From Dethiothermospora halolimnae (GTDB taxonomy: Bacteria; Bacillota; Clostridia; Tissierellales; VENL01): a stretch of DNA of 56,851 nucleotides. The stretch is taken from the NCBI RefSeq assembly GCF_037577855.1, contig NZ_JBAKFX010000022.1, positions 1 to 56,851 of the forward strand. The letters run 5' to 3'. The position numbers and the translations under genes are program-made. Positions 35,895-44,405 of the stretch are shown here, one piece after another; position 1 is the stretch's first letter, and the number at the start of each line of letters is the position of its first letter. A model generated the notes under the pieces. The model made no database searches, was not told the origin of the DNA, and saw only the letters and a program-made list of their open reading frames with translations.

Positions 35895-36809
35895 TTATTC
35901 GTCCCAATAAATATTAAGTTTGTATAGTTTAGCAGGTCTTGGACTATACTTTTTACTTTTTTTATTGGTTTCAATCATCATATGTTTAAATTTTTTTCTA
36001 AAGTTTTGGTTCGTATACTGGATACCTGTGGTAAGTTCAAATATCCTATGGGCCTCTGCTATTGTAAAATATTCTGGAAGTAAGCTAAAGGCAACATCTG
36101 TATACTCCACTTTATTTTTAAGTCTTAATAGGCCATAGTAGATCATCATGGCATGGTCAAAGGCTATGCCACTATTTTCTTTATTTATAACTTCATACTT
36201 AATTTCCCTAATTCTATTTTTTACAGTGGTGGTTTCTAAAACCTCACCTTTAATGTCTATACCTCCATTTTTTAAATAAATATCTATATATTTATATTTG
36301 ATGTACCCATCTTCAGTAATTCTTTTATCTACCCTTTTAACTTCCCTTGTTATTTCAAACCATTTGACATCCTTAGCATCGCTACCGGCTTTAACTTTAA
36401 GTTCAGAGCTATCTATAAGAGCCATATGGGATATGGAAATAACTCTATCCCTTTTATCCCTTTCTACATCATCCCAAGTATATAGCTGCTCTAAATATAC
36501 CCCTTCAACTCCAGTCTCCTCCTTGAGCTCTCTTTTGGCGGTTTCCAGTGCAGTTTCATTCTTCTCCATAAAACCACCGGGTAAAGCCCATTTATGTATA
36601 TCAGGGAAATTCCCCCGTTGAACCATTAGTATTTTAAGTCTTAGATCCTCCAATTTCTTAGAATTTTCCCTTCCATCCTTCCATTGTACCGTAAACATTA
36701 GGGCATCAGAAGTTATAGAAGGTTTACGGTTATTATACTTATCTGGATTATAACTTTTATAAAACTCTTTCTCGGTTTGTCCCTTTTCGTTTTTAATCTC
36801 TTTTACCAT
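35895..36809 (-). CDS. nrtR: NUDIX-type NAD-salvage regulator, NrtR-like
   Basis: The N-terminal Nudix domain (about 35-185) has a complete Nudix box, G-x5-E-x7-REL-x-EE-x-GV, so it could bind or hydrolyse ADP-ribose-like molecules. The C-terminal ~85 residues (about 215-304) form a winged helix with YFTIAEAHRIFEL, YTNQNFRKKFKHMM and SPRPAKLYKLN, typical of NrtR DNA-binding domains. NrtR proteins repress NAD-salvage genes and are released by ADP-ribose. It heads the pncA-pncB operon, and its promoter overlaps a repeated palindrome (36840-36876), which fits autoregulation. AGGGAGAG precedes the ATG. Confidence 0.88.
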   Translation of the reverse strand: MVKEIKNEKGQTEKEFYKSYNPDKYNNRKPSITSDALMFTVQWKDGRENSKKLEDLRLKILMVQRGNFPDIHKWALPGGFMEKNETALETAKRELKEETGVEGVYLEQLYTWDDVERDKRDRVISISHMALIDSSELKVKAGSDAKDVKWFEITREVKRVDKRITEDGYIKYKYIDIYLKNGGIDIKGEVLETTTVKNRIREIKYEVINKENSGIAFDHAMMIYYGLLRLKNKVEYTDVAFSLLPEYFTIAEAHRIFELTTGIQYTNQNFRKKFKHMMIETNKKSKKYSPRPAKLYKLNIYWDE

Positions 36810-36839
36810 ATAACTCTCCCTTTCACTTTAAATATAAGA

Positions 36840-36876
36840 GTAGTTAACTATAGGTTATTAACTTTTTGTTATTAAC
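36840..36876 (-). promoter_or_regulatory. Candidate NrtR operator array, three repeats at 14-bp period
   Basis: On the plus strand GTAGTTAAC (36840-36848), GTTATTAAC (36854-36862) and GTTATTAAC (36868-36876) occur at exact 14-bp intervals. Each GTTATTAAC is itself palindromic (GTTA-T-TAAC). The array begins at the base next to the -10 box and extends through the transcription start, where a repressor would block the operon. Confidence 0.7.
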
Positions 36877-36905
36877 ATTGTACTCTTTATGATTATATTT
36901 GTCAA
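36877..36905 (-). promoter_or_regulatory. Sigma-A promoter of the NAD-salvage operon
   Basis: TTGACA (36905-36900) and TACAAT (36882-36877) are separated by 17 bases on the minus strand, about 70 bases before the regulator's ATG. Confidence 0.8.
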
Positions 36906-37160
36906 GGGTTTATTTGGAAATAATATTAAACCGGTTCAGTGATTAAATTATATTTTAAAACTAAGTTAAAGACATAAAAACGGTTCATTGACTAAATCTA
37001 TATTTATTTTTATTCTAAAATTCTACCCTTTCATTAAAAATTTCACTAAGTTTTTATAATTTTAACCTTGTGATTTTACTGCTTGTCCACCTTTATTATA
37101 ATTAAATAAAGATTTTAGCCCGTTTATTTTAATTTTTATGCCAAAATATACACTAAGTTA

Positions 37161-38087
37161 CTATAGGCACATATGTAAAAAGTCATCTATAATATTTTTA
37201 TATTTTTTCTCTTCAAAAAGTAAATTTACCCCTAAAGAACATAATCCCGACACCCTCGATTGAGTTATATTTCCAAAGTAACCACACACATCTTTAGTTT
37301 TATAGTCACAAAACCTTATTATAAGCACCATGCTTATAGCTTTAGCTTCCGTTGTTGCTCTAATATATTTCATTTTTATCTTAGCTTTATCTTGATTTAT
37401 ATAATTTGCCACAAAGTCAATCACATCATCGGGTTCTATATCCTTAGCTATAACAACTTTTTCACTTTTATATTCACATTTTTGATTTTCAAAGCTGTAT
37501 TTTAATTCTATTTGCTTTTCTTCATCTTCAGAATTGGGCACTAACATAAAATCTAAGTATTCTTTTATAGCTTTTTTCTTATTTTTTTCGCTATATAACT
37601 TTAATATAAAGTCAGTATCTAGTATTTGGAACTTATCTTCTACCTCTCCCAAGTATATAGGGGCACTTGAATAGGGATATAGAAACACTTTTTTACCCCA
37701 TCCTTTTAATTTTCTAGGGTTTTTGTGGATATATTTTGATGCCTGAAGTATATACTTATCATTATCTATTATTTCACTTCTAAATCTATCTGAAAAAACA
37801 TGACCTCTTCTTTCATATTTTATATTATAATACTTGGCATAGGATAGATTTAATCCATGCATTAGTCTCGATATATCAGCTCCAGCTGAATCAATAACCA
37901 TATGGGCATGATTGTCCATCAAGCAATAAGCATATAACTTAAATCCATACTTCTTTTTATATCTTTTTAATCTTAATAAAAATTGTTCCTTATCATAATC
38001 ATCTCTAAACAATAAAATTCCATCAACAGATCTAATCATCACATGATAAATCGAAAAATTTGTTTTTAATCTAATAGGTCTAGGCAT
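37161..38087 (-). CDS. REP-associated tyrosine transposase (RAYT), copy 1
   Basis: A 308-residue Y1/HUH transposase. The HUH motif is His60-Ala-His62 (LMDNHAHMVID), and the catalytic Tyr is most likely Tyr119 in SKYIHKNP, the RAYT version of the motif. The N-terminal RPIRLKTNFSIYHVMIRS is typical of the family. The C-terminal ~110 residues have a basic HTH-like region (GYFGNITQSRVSGLCSLG) that may bind the element ends. RAYTs nick and join single-stranded DNA at palindromic REP sequences. The SD (AAGGGG) is inside a hairpin (see 38093-38139). About 95% of residues match the second copy, with most changes near the C-terminus. All catalytic residues are present. Confidence 0.9.
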   Translation of the reverse strand: MPRPIRLKTNFSIYHVMIRSVDGILLFRDDYDKEQFLLRLKRYKKKYGFKLYAYCLMDNHAHMVIDSAGADISRLMHGLNLSYAKYYNIKYERRGHVFSDRFRSEIIDNDKYILQASKYIHKNPRKLKGWGKKVFLYPYSSAPIYLGEVEDKFQILDTDFILKLYSEKNKKKAIKEYLDFMLVPNSEDEEKQIELKYSFENQKCEYKSEKVVIAKDIEPDDVIDFVANYINQDKAKIKMKYIRATTEAKAISMVLIIRFCDYKTKDVCGYFGNITQSRVSGLCSLGVNLLFEEKKYKNIIDDFLHMCL

Positions 38088-38092
38088 GACAA

Positions 38093-38139
38093 TACCCCTT
38101 TCGCTAATTTTTATGTTTTAAGTATTAGCTTAAGGGGTA
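38093..38139 (-). promoter_or_regulatory. Hairpin masking the RAYT ribosome binding site, copy 1
   Basis: On the transcript, TACCCCTT (38139-38132) pairs with AAGGGGTA (38100-38093), and GCTAAT with ATTAGC forms the inner stem. The GGGG of the ribosome binding site lies in the 3' arm, 6-9 bases before the ATG, so the stem would hide it. Confidence 0.7.
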
Positions 38140-38236
38140 ATTTTTATACATGATTTAGTAATCTATTGTGTGAACCGGTTTAAAATTTAGAGATATTCGG
38201 TTTTTTAAACTTTTCATTTTTTTCACTGAACCGGTT

Positions 38237-39136
38237 TTAAATATTATCAAAAGCTACCTTAGCTGCGCCTATCATTCCTGAATCATTTAAATACTTGGCC
38301 GGTAATATTTCCGTCCCTTCTGGGCTATTGCAATTTTTTTTATAATATTTAATAACTTCATCCCACCAGTATTCTTTAGAGTTTATAACTCCACCCCCTA
38401 TAATTATTCCCTCTGGATCGAAGATATTTTTAATATTTATTAGATATATACCTAAATCTCTGATAAACTTTTCAACAGCCCCTTCAGCATCTTCATCTTC
38501 TTTAATACTTTTAAATATATCCTTTCCCTTCATTCTTCTACCGGTTAACTCATAATAATTTTTCTCAATACCACTTCCAGAGATATATTGTTCCACACAC
38601 CCCTTCTGTCCACAGTTACATTGTCTTCCACCTGGATATAAAATCCCATGGCCTAACTCTGCTCCTTGGTAGTTTTTGCCGTACCATATGCCAGACTCTT
38701 TCGAGTATATACCTCCTCCTAAACCAGTTCCCAGTGTTATCATTATAAAATTTTCTAATCCTTTAGCTGCTCCAACCCATTCCTCACATATAGCTGCCAC
38801 ATTTGCATCATTTTCTACGAAAATAGGTATATTACTAAATCTTTCCGATAATTCTTCTCTAATATTTGTATGGGCCCATCCTTCTATATTACCTCCAACA
38901 TGCAAAACCTTGCCCTCATCCACGTCTATTACCCCTGGGGAGCCTAGACCAATGGCTTTTATATTTTCACCTTCCATTAATTCCTCGACTACCTTAGATA
39001 TCCCTTCTAATACAGCTTTTCTTCCTTCTCTGCCTTGAGAATGTCGCCTTGCTCTTTTAAGTATTTTTCCATTTTCATTAATAAGTCCACCGGATATCTT
39101 AGTACCTCCTAAGTCAATTCCAATTACTCTTTCCAT
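38237..39136 (-). CDS. glcK: ROK-family glucokinase
   Basis: A 299-residue ROK kinase: phosphate-binding loop IGIDLGGTKISGGL at the N-terminus, catalytic Asp in FVENDANVAAICEEW, TLGTGLGGGIY, and the ROK zinc motif GHGILYPGGRQCNCG followed by KGCVEQY (Cys/His ligands). It phosphorylates glucose set free by the alpha-glucosidase and MalQ of the same operon. It is the last gene of the maltodextrin cluster. Its TAA stop codon is part of the inner edge of the RAYT unit, so its last one or two residues may have been set by the insertion. The length is normal for the family. Confidence 0.9.
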   Translation of the reverse strand: MERVIGIDLGGTKISGGLINENGKILKRARRHSQGREGRKAVLEGISKVVEELMEGENIKAIGLGSPGVIDVDEGKVLHVGGNIEGWAHTNIREELSERFSNIPIFVENDANVAAICEEWVGAAKGLENFIMITLGTGLGGGIYSKESGIWYGKNYQGAELGHGILYPGGRQCNCGQKGCVEQYISGSGIEKNYYELTGRRMKGKDIFKSIKEDEDAEGAVEKFIRDLGIYLINIKNIFDPEGIIIGGGVINSKEYWWDEVIKYYKKNCNSPEGTEILPAKYLNDSGMIGAAKVAFDNI

Positions 39137-39161
39137 ATATCCTTTCCTCCCTTACATTACA

Positions 39162-39208
39162 AAATATTATACATGGATAAATATTATATTTATCCATGTA
39201 TAATATTT
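39162..39208 (-). terminator. Hairpin between lacI and glucokinase
   Basis: A near-perfect 47-bp palindrome (arms AAATATTATACATGGATAAA and complement, one mismatch at the centre) lies three bases beyond the LacI stop codon. The stem is A+T-rich and has no long T run, so it may be a partial terminator or an RNA-stabilising element rather than a complete stop. Confidence 0.55.
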
Positions 39209-39210
39209 CC

Positions 39211-40236
39211 TTATCGTCTTGTGGATTTCCTTTTATAAATTGTATATGGTACTAATATTTTCTTTCCTCTGGTTTCATTTTCAATTGCATCTACCAATAA
39301 TTTCATAGCCTCTTTTCCCAACTGACTAGCATTGATTTCCACAGATGTTAAAGGTATATTTGAATGCTCTGCCAGTGAACTATTATTAAAACTACCCACT
39401 TGTATATCCTTTGGTATATTTACTCCCATATCATGAAGCGCCTTAACTGCACCAAAGGCTACTAAATCATCGGTCACAATTAATCCATCGGGAATTGGGT
39501 TAATTTTAGATATCTTCTTTCCATAATAATATCCTGTTTTCTCATCAAAGCTACCACTAAAGAGTAACTTACTATCAAAACCAATATTATAATCCTCTAG
39601 TGCCTTCTTATAACCCTTTACCCTTTCTTTACTTACTATCAAATCCATATCCCCTACTATCATAGCCACATTTCTTCTTCCGTTATCAAGGATATGTTTT
39701 GTTAATTCATATGCAGCGGAATAGTTATCATTATCAACTTGATTAGTCCTCTTATCCTGCTCTATAGTGGAACCAATAAGGGAAAAGGGAAAATCAATAT
39801 TTTCTAAATACTCTATACATTCATCATTAATTTTACTAGTCATAAGTATTATTCCATCGACTTTAGAGCCCCTTATAAATTTTTGTATTATCTTAAGTTC
39901 TTCACCTTTCTCTGTATTGGTAGAAACTAATAAATCATAATCTAAATTTGATGCTCCTTTAATAATTCCCCTAAGAGACTCAGTAAAGAATGGGTTAGAA
40001 AAATAATCTTCTGAAGTTGTAGGTATTACTATTCCTATTGTTCCTGTCTTTTTTATAGCTAATGATCTGGCATTTGCATTTGGATAATACTCTAGTTTAT
40101 CCATACACTCTAGCACCTTCAATCTCGTAGGTTCACTTATTTTAGGATTATTAGATATTACCCTCGATACTGTGGATATAGAAACTCCTGCCAATTGTGC
40201 AACATCACTAGCCGTAACCTGCTTTCCTTTTTTCAT
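39211..40236 (-). CDS. LacI-family repressor of the maltodextrin operon
   Basis: A 341-residue LacI/GalR protein. The HTH is ASDVAQLAGVSISTVSRVI (about 8-26), followed by the hinge helix (YYPNANARSLA) and a periplasmic-binding-like sugar domain (about 60-341) with GIVIPTTSEDYFSNPFF. It lies inside the operon it probably controls, between the ABC ATPase and the glucokinase. Two TGCAA-CGCTTGCA sites upstream of the operon are typical LacI-family targets. Maltose or a maltodextrin is the expected inducer. AGAGGTGA precedes the ATG. Confidence 0.9.
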   Translation of the reverse strand: MKKGKQVTASDVAQLAGVSISTVSRVISNNPKISEPTRLKVLECMDKLEYYPNANARSLAIKKTGTIGIVIPTTSEDYFSNPFFTESLRGIIKGASNLDYDLLVSTNTEKGEELKIIQKFIRGSKVDGIILMTSKINDECIEYLENIDFPFSLIGSTIEQDKRTNQVDNDNYSAAYELTKHILDNGRRNVAMIVGDMDLIVSKERVKGYKKALEDYNIGFDSKLLFSGSFDEKTGYYYGKKISKINPIPDGLIVTDDLVAFGAVKALHDMGVNIPKDIQVGSFNNSSLAEHSNIPLTSVEINASQLGKEAMKLLVDAIENETRGKKILVPYTIYKRKSTRR

Positions 40237-40280
40237 AACTCACCTCTTTTCCTCCCATATATTATGAGTCTATTTTCTGT

Positions 40281-41366
40281 TTAGTTTATACGTTTTCCTG
40301 TTTCACTGTCAAAGAAATGTAAAGCGCCAATGTCATATCCAAAGGAATGCCTTTCTCCTCCATTATATACATAATGTCCCGGTACAGATATAATTAACTC
40401 CTGTCCATTATCCAGTCTAGTATATAAAGTTTTTTCTTTACCTAACATTTCCACCATTTCCACTGTACATTCAAAGGTATCTCCTAGCTTTCCACCACTT
40501 TTAAACCTTTCTGCCCTTATTCCCATGGAAACTTCTTTGCCTTCATAACCCTTCAATGCTACTGCATCTTCTTTAGAGGGTTTTACATTTATAATACCAT
40601 TTTTAGCCATGAACTTTCCATCTTTAATACTTCCTTCGATAATATTTATTGTAGGTGCCCCGATAAACTTAGCCACAAATCTATTGGCAGGTTTGTTATA
40701 AAACTCTTCCGGATTCCCTACCTGCTGAATTTTACCATCATTCATTAATATAATTTTTGTTGCCATTGTCATAGCTTCTATTTGGTCATGGGTAACATAT
40801 ATTGTAGTACTGCCTAAGGCTTTATGAAACCTTACAAGTTCAACCCTCATGTGCTCCCTAAGTTTAGCATCCAAATTTGACAAGGGTTCATCCATAAGGA
40901 ATACCTTAGGTTTCCTTACTATTGCCCTTCCAAGGGCAACCCTTTGTCTCTGTCCCCCTGAAATATCCGATGGTTTAGAGTATAGATAATCACTAAGCTC
41001 TAGTAGTTTTGCCGCTTCTATAACTCTATCATGGATGACTTTTTTATTTTCTTTCCTCATCACTAGGGAAAAGGCCATATTATCATATACTGTCATATGG
41101 GGATATAGGGCATAAGATTGGAAAACCATAGCTATGTCCCTATCTTTAGGTGGAGTTCTATTTATTCTTTTATCATTAAAATATAAGTCCCCTTCTGTTA
41201 TAGAGTTAAGTCCAGCTATCATTCTTAGCAATGTAGTTTTACCACATCCCGATGGCCCTAATATAACACAAAAATCTCCACTTTCTATTGTTAAATCTAT
41301 ATTTTTTAATGTGAATTCTTCTCGCCCTTCATACTTTTTACCTATATTATTTAGTCTAACTTCCAT
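40281..41366 (-). CDS. msmX: Sugar ABC transporter ATP-binding protein (MsmX/MalK type)
   Basis: A 361-residue ATPase. Walker A is GPSGCGKTT (about 36-44), Q-loop VFQSYALYPHM, signature SGGQRQRVALGRA, Walker B VFLMDEPLSNLDA, H-loop VTHDQIEAMT. The C-terminal ~120 residues form the regulatory TOBE/MalK-like beta domain (GIRAERFKSGG). It energises the MalFG permease encoded just downstream in sequence coordinates (upstream in transcription). Many Firmicutes keep this ATPase outside the operon and share it; here it is inside. GGAGGG precedes the ATG. Confidence 0.93.
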   Translation of the reverse strand: MEVRLNNIGKKYEGREEFTLKNIDLTIESGDFCVILGPSGCGKTTLLRMIAGLNSITEGDLYFNDKRINRTPPKDRDIAMVFQSYALYPHMTVYDNMAFSLVMRKENKKVIHDRVIEAAKLLELSDYLYSKPSDISGGQRQRVALGRAIVRKPKVFLMDEPLSNLDAKLREHMRVELVRFHKALGSTTIYVTHDQIEAMTMATKIILMNDGKIQQVGNPEEFYNKPANRFVAKFIGAPTINIIEGSIKDGKFMAKNGIINVKPSKEDAVALKGYEGKEVSMGIRAERFKSGGKLGDTFECTVEMVEMLGKEKTLYTRLDNGQELIISVPGHYVYNGGERHSFGYDIGALHFFDSETGKRIN

Positions 41367-41404
41367 AAATTTCCCTCCAAACCTTTTATAGCTTTATATA
41401 TTTA

Positions 41405-42298
41405 CTAACCTTTAACTGAGCCTTTAGATAAGCCTGAAACCAGTTGTTTTTGTAGCACTACAAACAATATTACTATTGGAATAGCCGTGAGTAATCCTCC
41501 CGCAGCAAAGGCCGGCTGATTTATGGTTCTTTTATCATTTACCAATGTAAATAACCCTGCTGCCAGGGTGTAACTTTCTGGACTTGTTAATAAAACCTTA
41601 GGTAACAAATAGTCCATAAATGGACCTATAAATGACCATAGTCCAATTAAAGCTAACATAGGTCTTGCAATGGGCATAATAATTAATCTATACACCTGCA
41701 TATTAGAACACCCATCTATTTTCGCTGCATCATCTAACTCCGTTGAAATAGAATCTATATATCCCTTTAGTATAAATGTGTTATTTGCTATTCCTGCTCC
41801 TGCATATATTAGTGTAAGCATAACTTGTCTTGTAAAAGCTGGATTTATAGATGCTATAACAGAGTACATTGTAAAATAGGCTGTAATTCCTGCAAATGTA
41901 GGTATAGCCTGTATAAGCATCATAGCCATTAAAGATGTTTTTTTAGCTTTAAATCTATACCTTGAATAGGCATATCCTGTAAAAGAAACAATAATTAATG
42001 TCAGTACTGCTGTGGCCAATGCAATAAATATCGTATTTTTAGCCCATGTTAAATATAACGTATTTTCAAATAAATATTTAAAATGCTTTAAAGAAAATAT
42101 AAATTGATCATTTAACATTAGATACTGCTCTTGCTTGCCATTAAAAGCTGATAAAATCATTTGGTATAAGGGCCACAAAATAACCAATACCCAAGAAAAC
42201 AAAATAATATATGTTATTACTAGTAAAATCCTACCTGAAATGCTTAGAGGTTGCTTATCTGATAAATATAAATCTCCTTTTTTTCTAAATAAATTCAT
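41405..42298 (-). CDS. malG: Maltodextrin ABC transporter permease, MalG
   Basis: A 297-residue inner-membrane permease with six transmembrane segments (first about 25-45, ILLVITYIILFSWVLVILWPL). The cytoplasmic EAA loop that contacts the ATPase is DAAKIDGCSNMQVYRLIIMPIARP, somewhat diverged from EAA. The C-terminal KGSVKG end is typical. The start codon overlaps the MalF stop codon (TAATG), so translation is coupled. Confidence 0.92.
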   Translation of the reverse strand: MNLFRKKGDLYLSDKQPLSISGRILLVITYIILFSWVLVILWPLYQMILSAFNGKQEQYLMLNDQFIFSLKHFKYLFENTLYLTWAKNTIFIALATAVLTLIIVSFTGYAYSRYRFKAKKTSLMAMMLIQAIPTFAGITAYFTMYSVIASINPAFTRQVMLTLIYAGAGIANNTFILKGYIDSISTELDDAAKIDGCSNMQVYRLIIMPIARPMLALIGLWSFIGPFMDYLLPKVLLTSPESYTLAAGLFTLVNDKRTINQPAFAAGGLLTAIPIVILFVVLQKQLVSGLSKGSVKG

Positions 42299-44391
42299 TA
42301 TAATCGCTCCTCTTTAAAGGCTTTAGAGTTTCTATATCCCAAGAATGAAACGAACATTACAGCTATAGCTACAAATATAGTAATGGCTGCACCTATTCCT
42401 TGATATTGGTTTTCTATTGTTAATTTATAAATATATGATATAAGCAAGTCTGAAGATCCTGCTAAATTCCCATATTTGCTTGGTTCAAAGGGTCCTCCTC
42501 CATTAAACAGATATATGATAGAGAAGTTATTAAAGTTAAATACATATTGTCCTACCAATAATGGTGCCGTTTGAAATAACACTATGGGTATAGTAATACG
42601 TCTTAACTTCTGCCATGTTGTAGCTCCATCCATCTCGGCTGCCTCATATAAATCTCCAGGTATAGCTTGTAATACCCCGGTGGATAATAAGAATACATAG
42701 GAGCTTCCTAGCCAACCTTGTAGAAAAATAAGGGCCATTCTAGTTTGATTTGCATTATTTTTTACATTTAGTTCAAGTCCTAAAAAATCATTAGCCAATT
42801 GGGATATAGCTCCATTTTGAGATAACATTATACTGAAAAACATTATGGTTATAAATGCTGGAACTGCCCAGGGCAATAGATATACTGTTCTAAAAAACAA
42901 TTTTCCCTTTACCCTATCGTTATTAACTAATAAGGATAGCCCAAATCCTATAACTATAGCCAGTGTTGTGGCTACAAAGGTCCATATAAGTGTCCAACTT
43001 AAAGTAAGCCAAAATACAGAGCCTGCTAAACCCTCTCCTAGAAATATAGCCTTATAGTTATCTATCCCTATCCAGCTAAATTTAGATTGATGCTGAGGGT
43101 CCATCCCTGTAAAGGACAATAATACAGTGGTGGTTACAGGTACTAATATAATAAATATAATAACTATAAAGGCTGGAACATTTATAATATATGGAAAGCC
43201 TTCCTCTCCCAAAGCCGACTTAGTTTCAAACCAGTTTCTAGGCCTAATTCCTTTTATAATATTCCTTTCTGTTTTTAGTACATCTTTAAAGGAAATATAT
43301 AAAAGAAACATAGATATTATCACTAAAAATATTGCCAATATACCTTCTATCATAAATATTAATGATTTATCTATTCGTCTGCCTCCCTCAGCAAGGGTTA
43401 TAAGTCCCCTTATGCCTTCACCTTGATAGTTTCCAAATCCTAAAGCATAGGGTATAGCAATAAAATATACAAATAAAGTGGCTAGTAAAAATATCAATCC
43501 CTTTTTAAACTGCTTATTGATTAATTGCCCCATACCTGGAAATAATAAAGAAAAATATGCTATTTTAGGTTTGCTTTTTTCCACTTCAATGGGAGTTTTC
43601 CTTCGCTGATCAGCTATATTGGACTTTATTACCTTTAGACCTAATTTGGTCTTCTCATTAATATCATGCTTTTTACTTTTAATAAATCCATTTTTAGATT
43701 TTGACGGAATATTATAGGATTTACTTTTCACAGATTCCTTATATTTTTGTTTAAGAGCTTTTATTTCATTTTTTTCAGCCTTTTTTGAAATTAACCCTTT
43801 TTTTCTATTTTCCTTTAATCTTTTTTCTTCCTTTTTAAGCTTCTCTTTTTGTTGTGTTTTAAATCTGCCTAACTCTTCTTTTCCCTTTTTTTCATCATTT
43901 GGACTTATATTTTTCTTTTCTTCTATAGCCTTTTTTAATTCTTTTTCTCCTTTAATTATATAATTTATTATATTAGGTAACTCTTCTTTTTTTAGTCTAT
44001 TTTCTTCATATTTTAATTCAGCATCATAGGTTAGAGCTGTATAGCCTTTGTAAAACTTATACTTTTCTTCAGAAATAAATAAATTAATCTTAAGTTTTCT
44101 TATCTTTGGAGCCAACGATTTATCTAATTTAGTTATAAATTCTTTTTTCTTATCTTTTAATGAACTTAAGAAGTCCTTTTCTTTGTTCTTATATTCCCTT
44201 AATTTTTTAATATAGGGATGGCTCTCTTTGTTTTTTATCACTTCATTTAGTTGAGATTTTAGCTCTTTCTTTTTTTCCATAGATGCTTCTTTTATACTTT
44301 CATTTAATTTAGCAACTTCTTTTAAATACAGATTTTTCCTTTCATACTTGTTTCCAATTTCATCATATAAAAATCTATTATAATCTTTCAA
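42298..44391 (-). CDS. malF: Maltodextrin ABC transporter permease MalF with a long charged N-terminal extension
   Basis: A 697-residue protein, much longer than usual Firmicute MalF (about 430). Residues 1 to ~280 are Lys/Glu-rich coiled coil with no hydrophobic segment (for example KEKDFLSSLKDKKKEF, KKGKEELGRFKTQQKEKLK). A two-helix module (YFSLLFPGMGQLINKQFKKG, about 284-303) follows, then the permease core with several TM helices and the EAA loop (EAAEMDGATTWQKLRRITIPI). The extension shares the reading frame and continues into the permease without a gap. There is one AGGTGG-type site before its ATG. It could anchor the ATPase or sense the cytoplasm, but its role is not known. Confidence 0.9.
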   Translation of the reverse strand: MKDYNRFLYDEIGNKYERKNLYLKEVAKLNESIKEASMEKKKELKSQLNEVIKNKESHPYIKKLREYKNKEKDFLSSLKDKKKEFITKLDKSLAPKIRKLKINLFISEEKYKFYKGYTALTYDAELKYEENRLKKEELPNIINYIIKGEKELKKAIEEKKNISPNDEKKGKEELGRFKTQQKEKLKKEEKRLKENRKKGLISKKAEKNEIKALKQKYKESVKSKSYNIPSKSKNGFIKSKKHDINEKTKLGLKVIKSNIADQRRKTPIEVEKSKPKIAYFSLLFPGMGQLINKQFKKGLIFLLATLFVYFIAIPYALGFGNYQGEGIRGLITLAEGGRRIDKSLIFMIEGILAIFLVIISMFLLYISFKDVLKTERNIIKGIRPRNWFETKSALGEEGFPYIINVPAFIVIIFIILVPVTTTVLLSFTGMDPQHQSKFSWIGIDNYKAIFLGEGLAGSVFWLTLSWTLIWTFVATTLAIVIGFGLSLLVNNDRVKGKLFFRTVYLLPWAVPAFITIMFFSIMLSQNGAISQLANDFLGLELNVKNNANQTRMALIFLQGWLGSSYVFLLSTGVLQAIPGDLYEAAEMDGATTWQKLRRITIPIVLFQTAPLLVGQYVFNFNNFSIIYLFNGGGPFEPSKYGNLAGSSDLLISYIYKLTIENQYQGIGAAITIFVAIAVMFVSFLGYRNSKAFKEERL

Positions 44392-44405
44392 CTCACTCCC
44401 ACCTT

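Larger units (their letters stand above)
36928..38239 (-). mobile_element. RAYT transposase unit, copy 1
   Basis: The unit runs between two AACCGGTT palindromes (36929-36936 and 38229-38236). Their flanks form an inverted repeat: TAAACCGGTTCAGTGA on the left and TAAAACCGGTTCAGTGA on the right, read inwards. Inner copies lie at 36978-36985 (AAACGGTT) and 38173-38180. About 225 bases of A+T-rich sequence separate the left end from the transposase stop. The right end directly abuts the ROK glucokinase stop codon, and TTTAA of the element edge supplies that stop. A second unit with the same layout occurs at 53.6-54.9 kb. No target duplication is seen. Confidence 0.75.

Noticed and set aside
36929..36985. 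AACCGGTT as operator sites for the LacI repressor or for the nrtR promoter
   Set aside because: The octamers occur at fixed positions at the ends of both RAYT units, including one far from any sugar gene, so they belong to the element. A regulatory role for the solo pair at 52.5 kb is not excluded.
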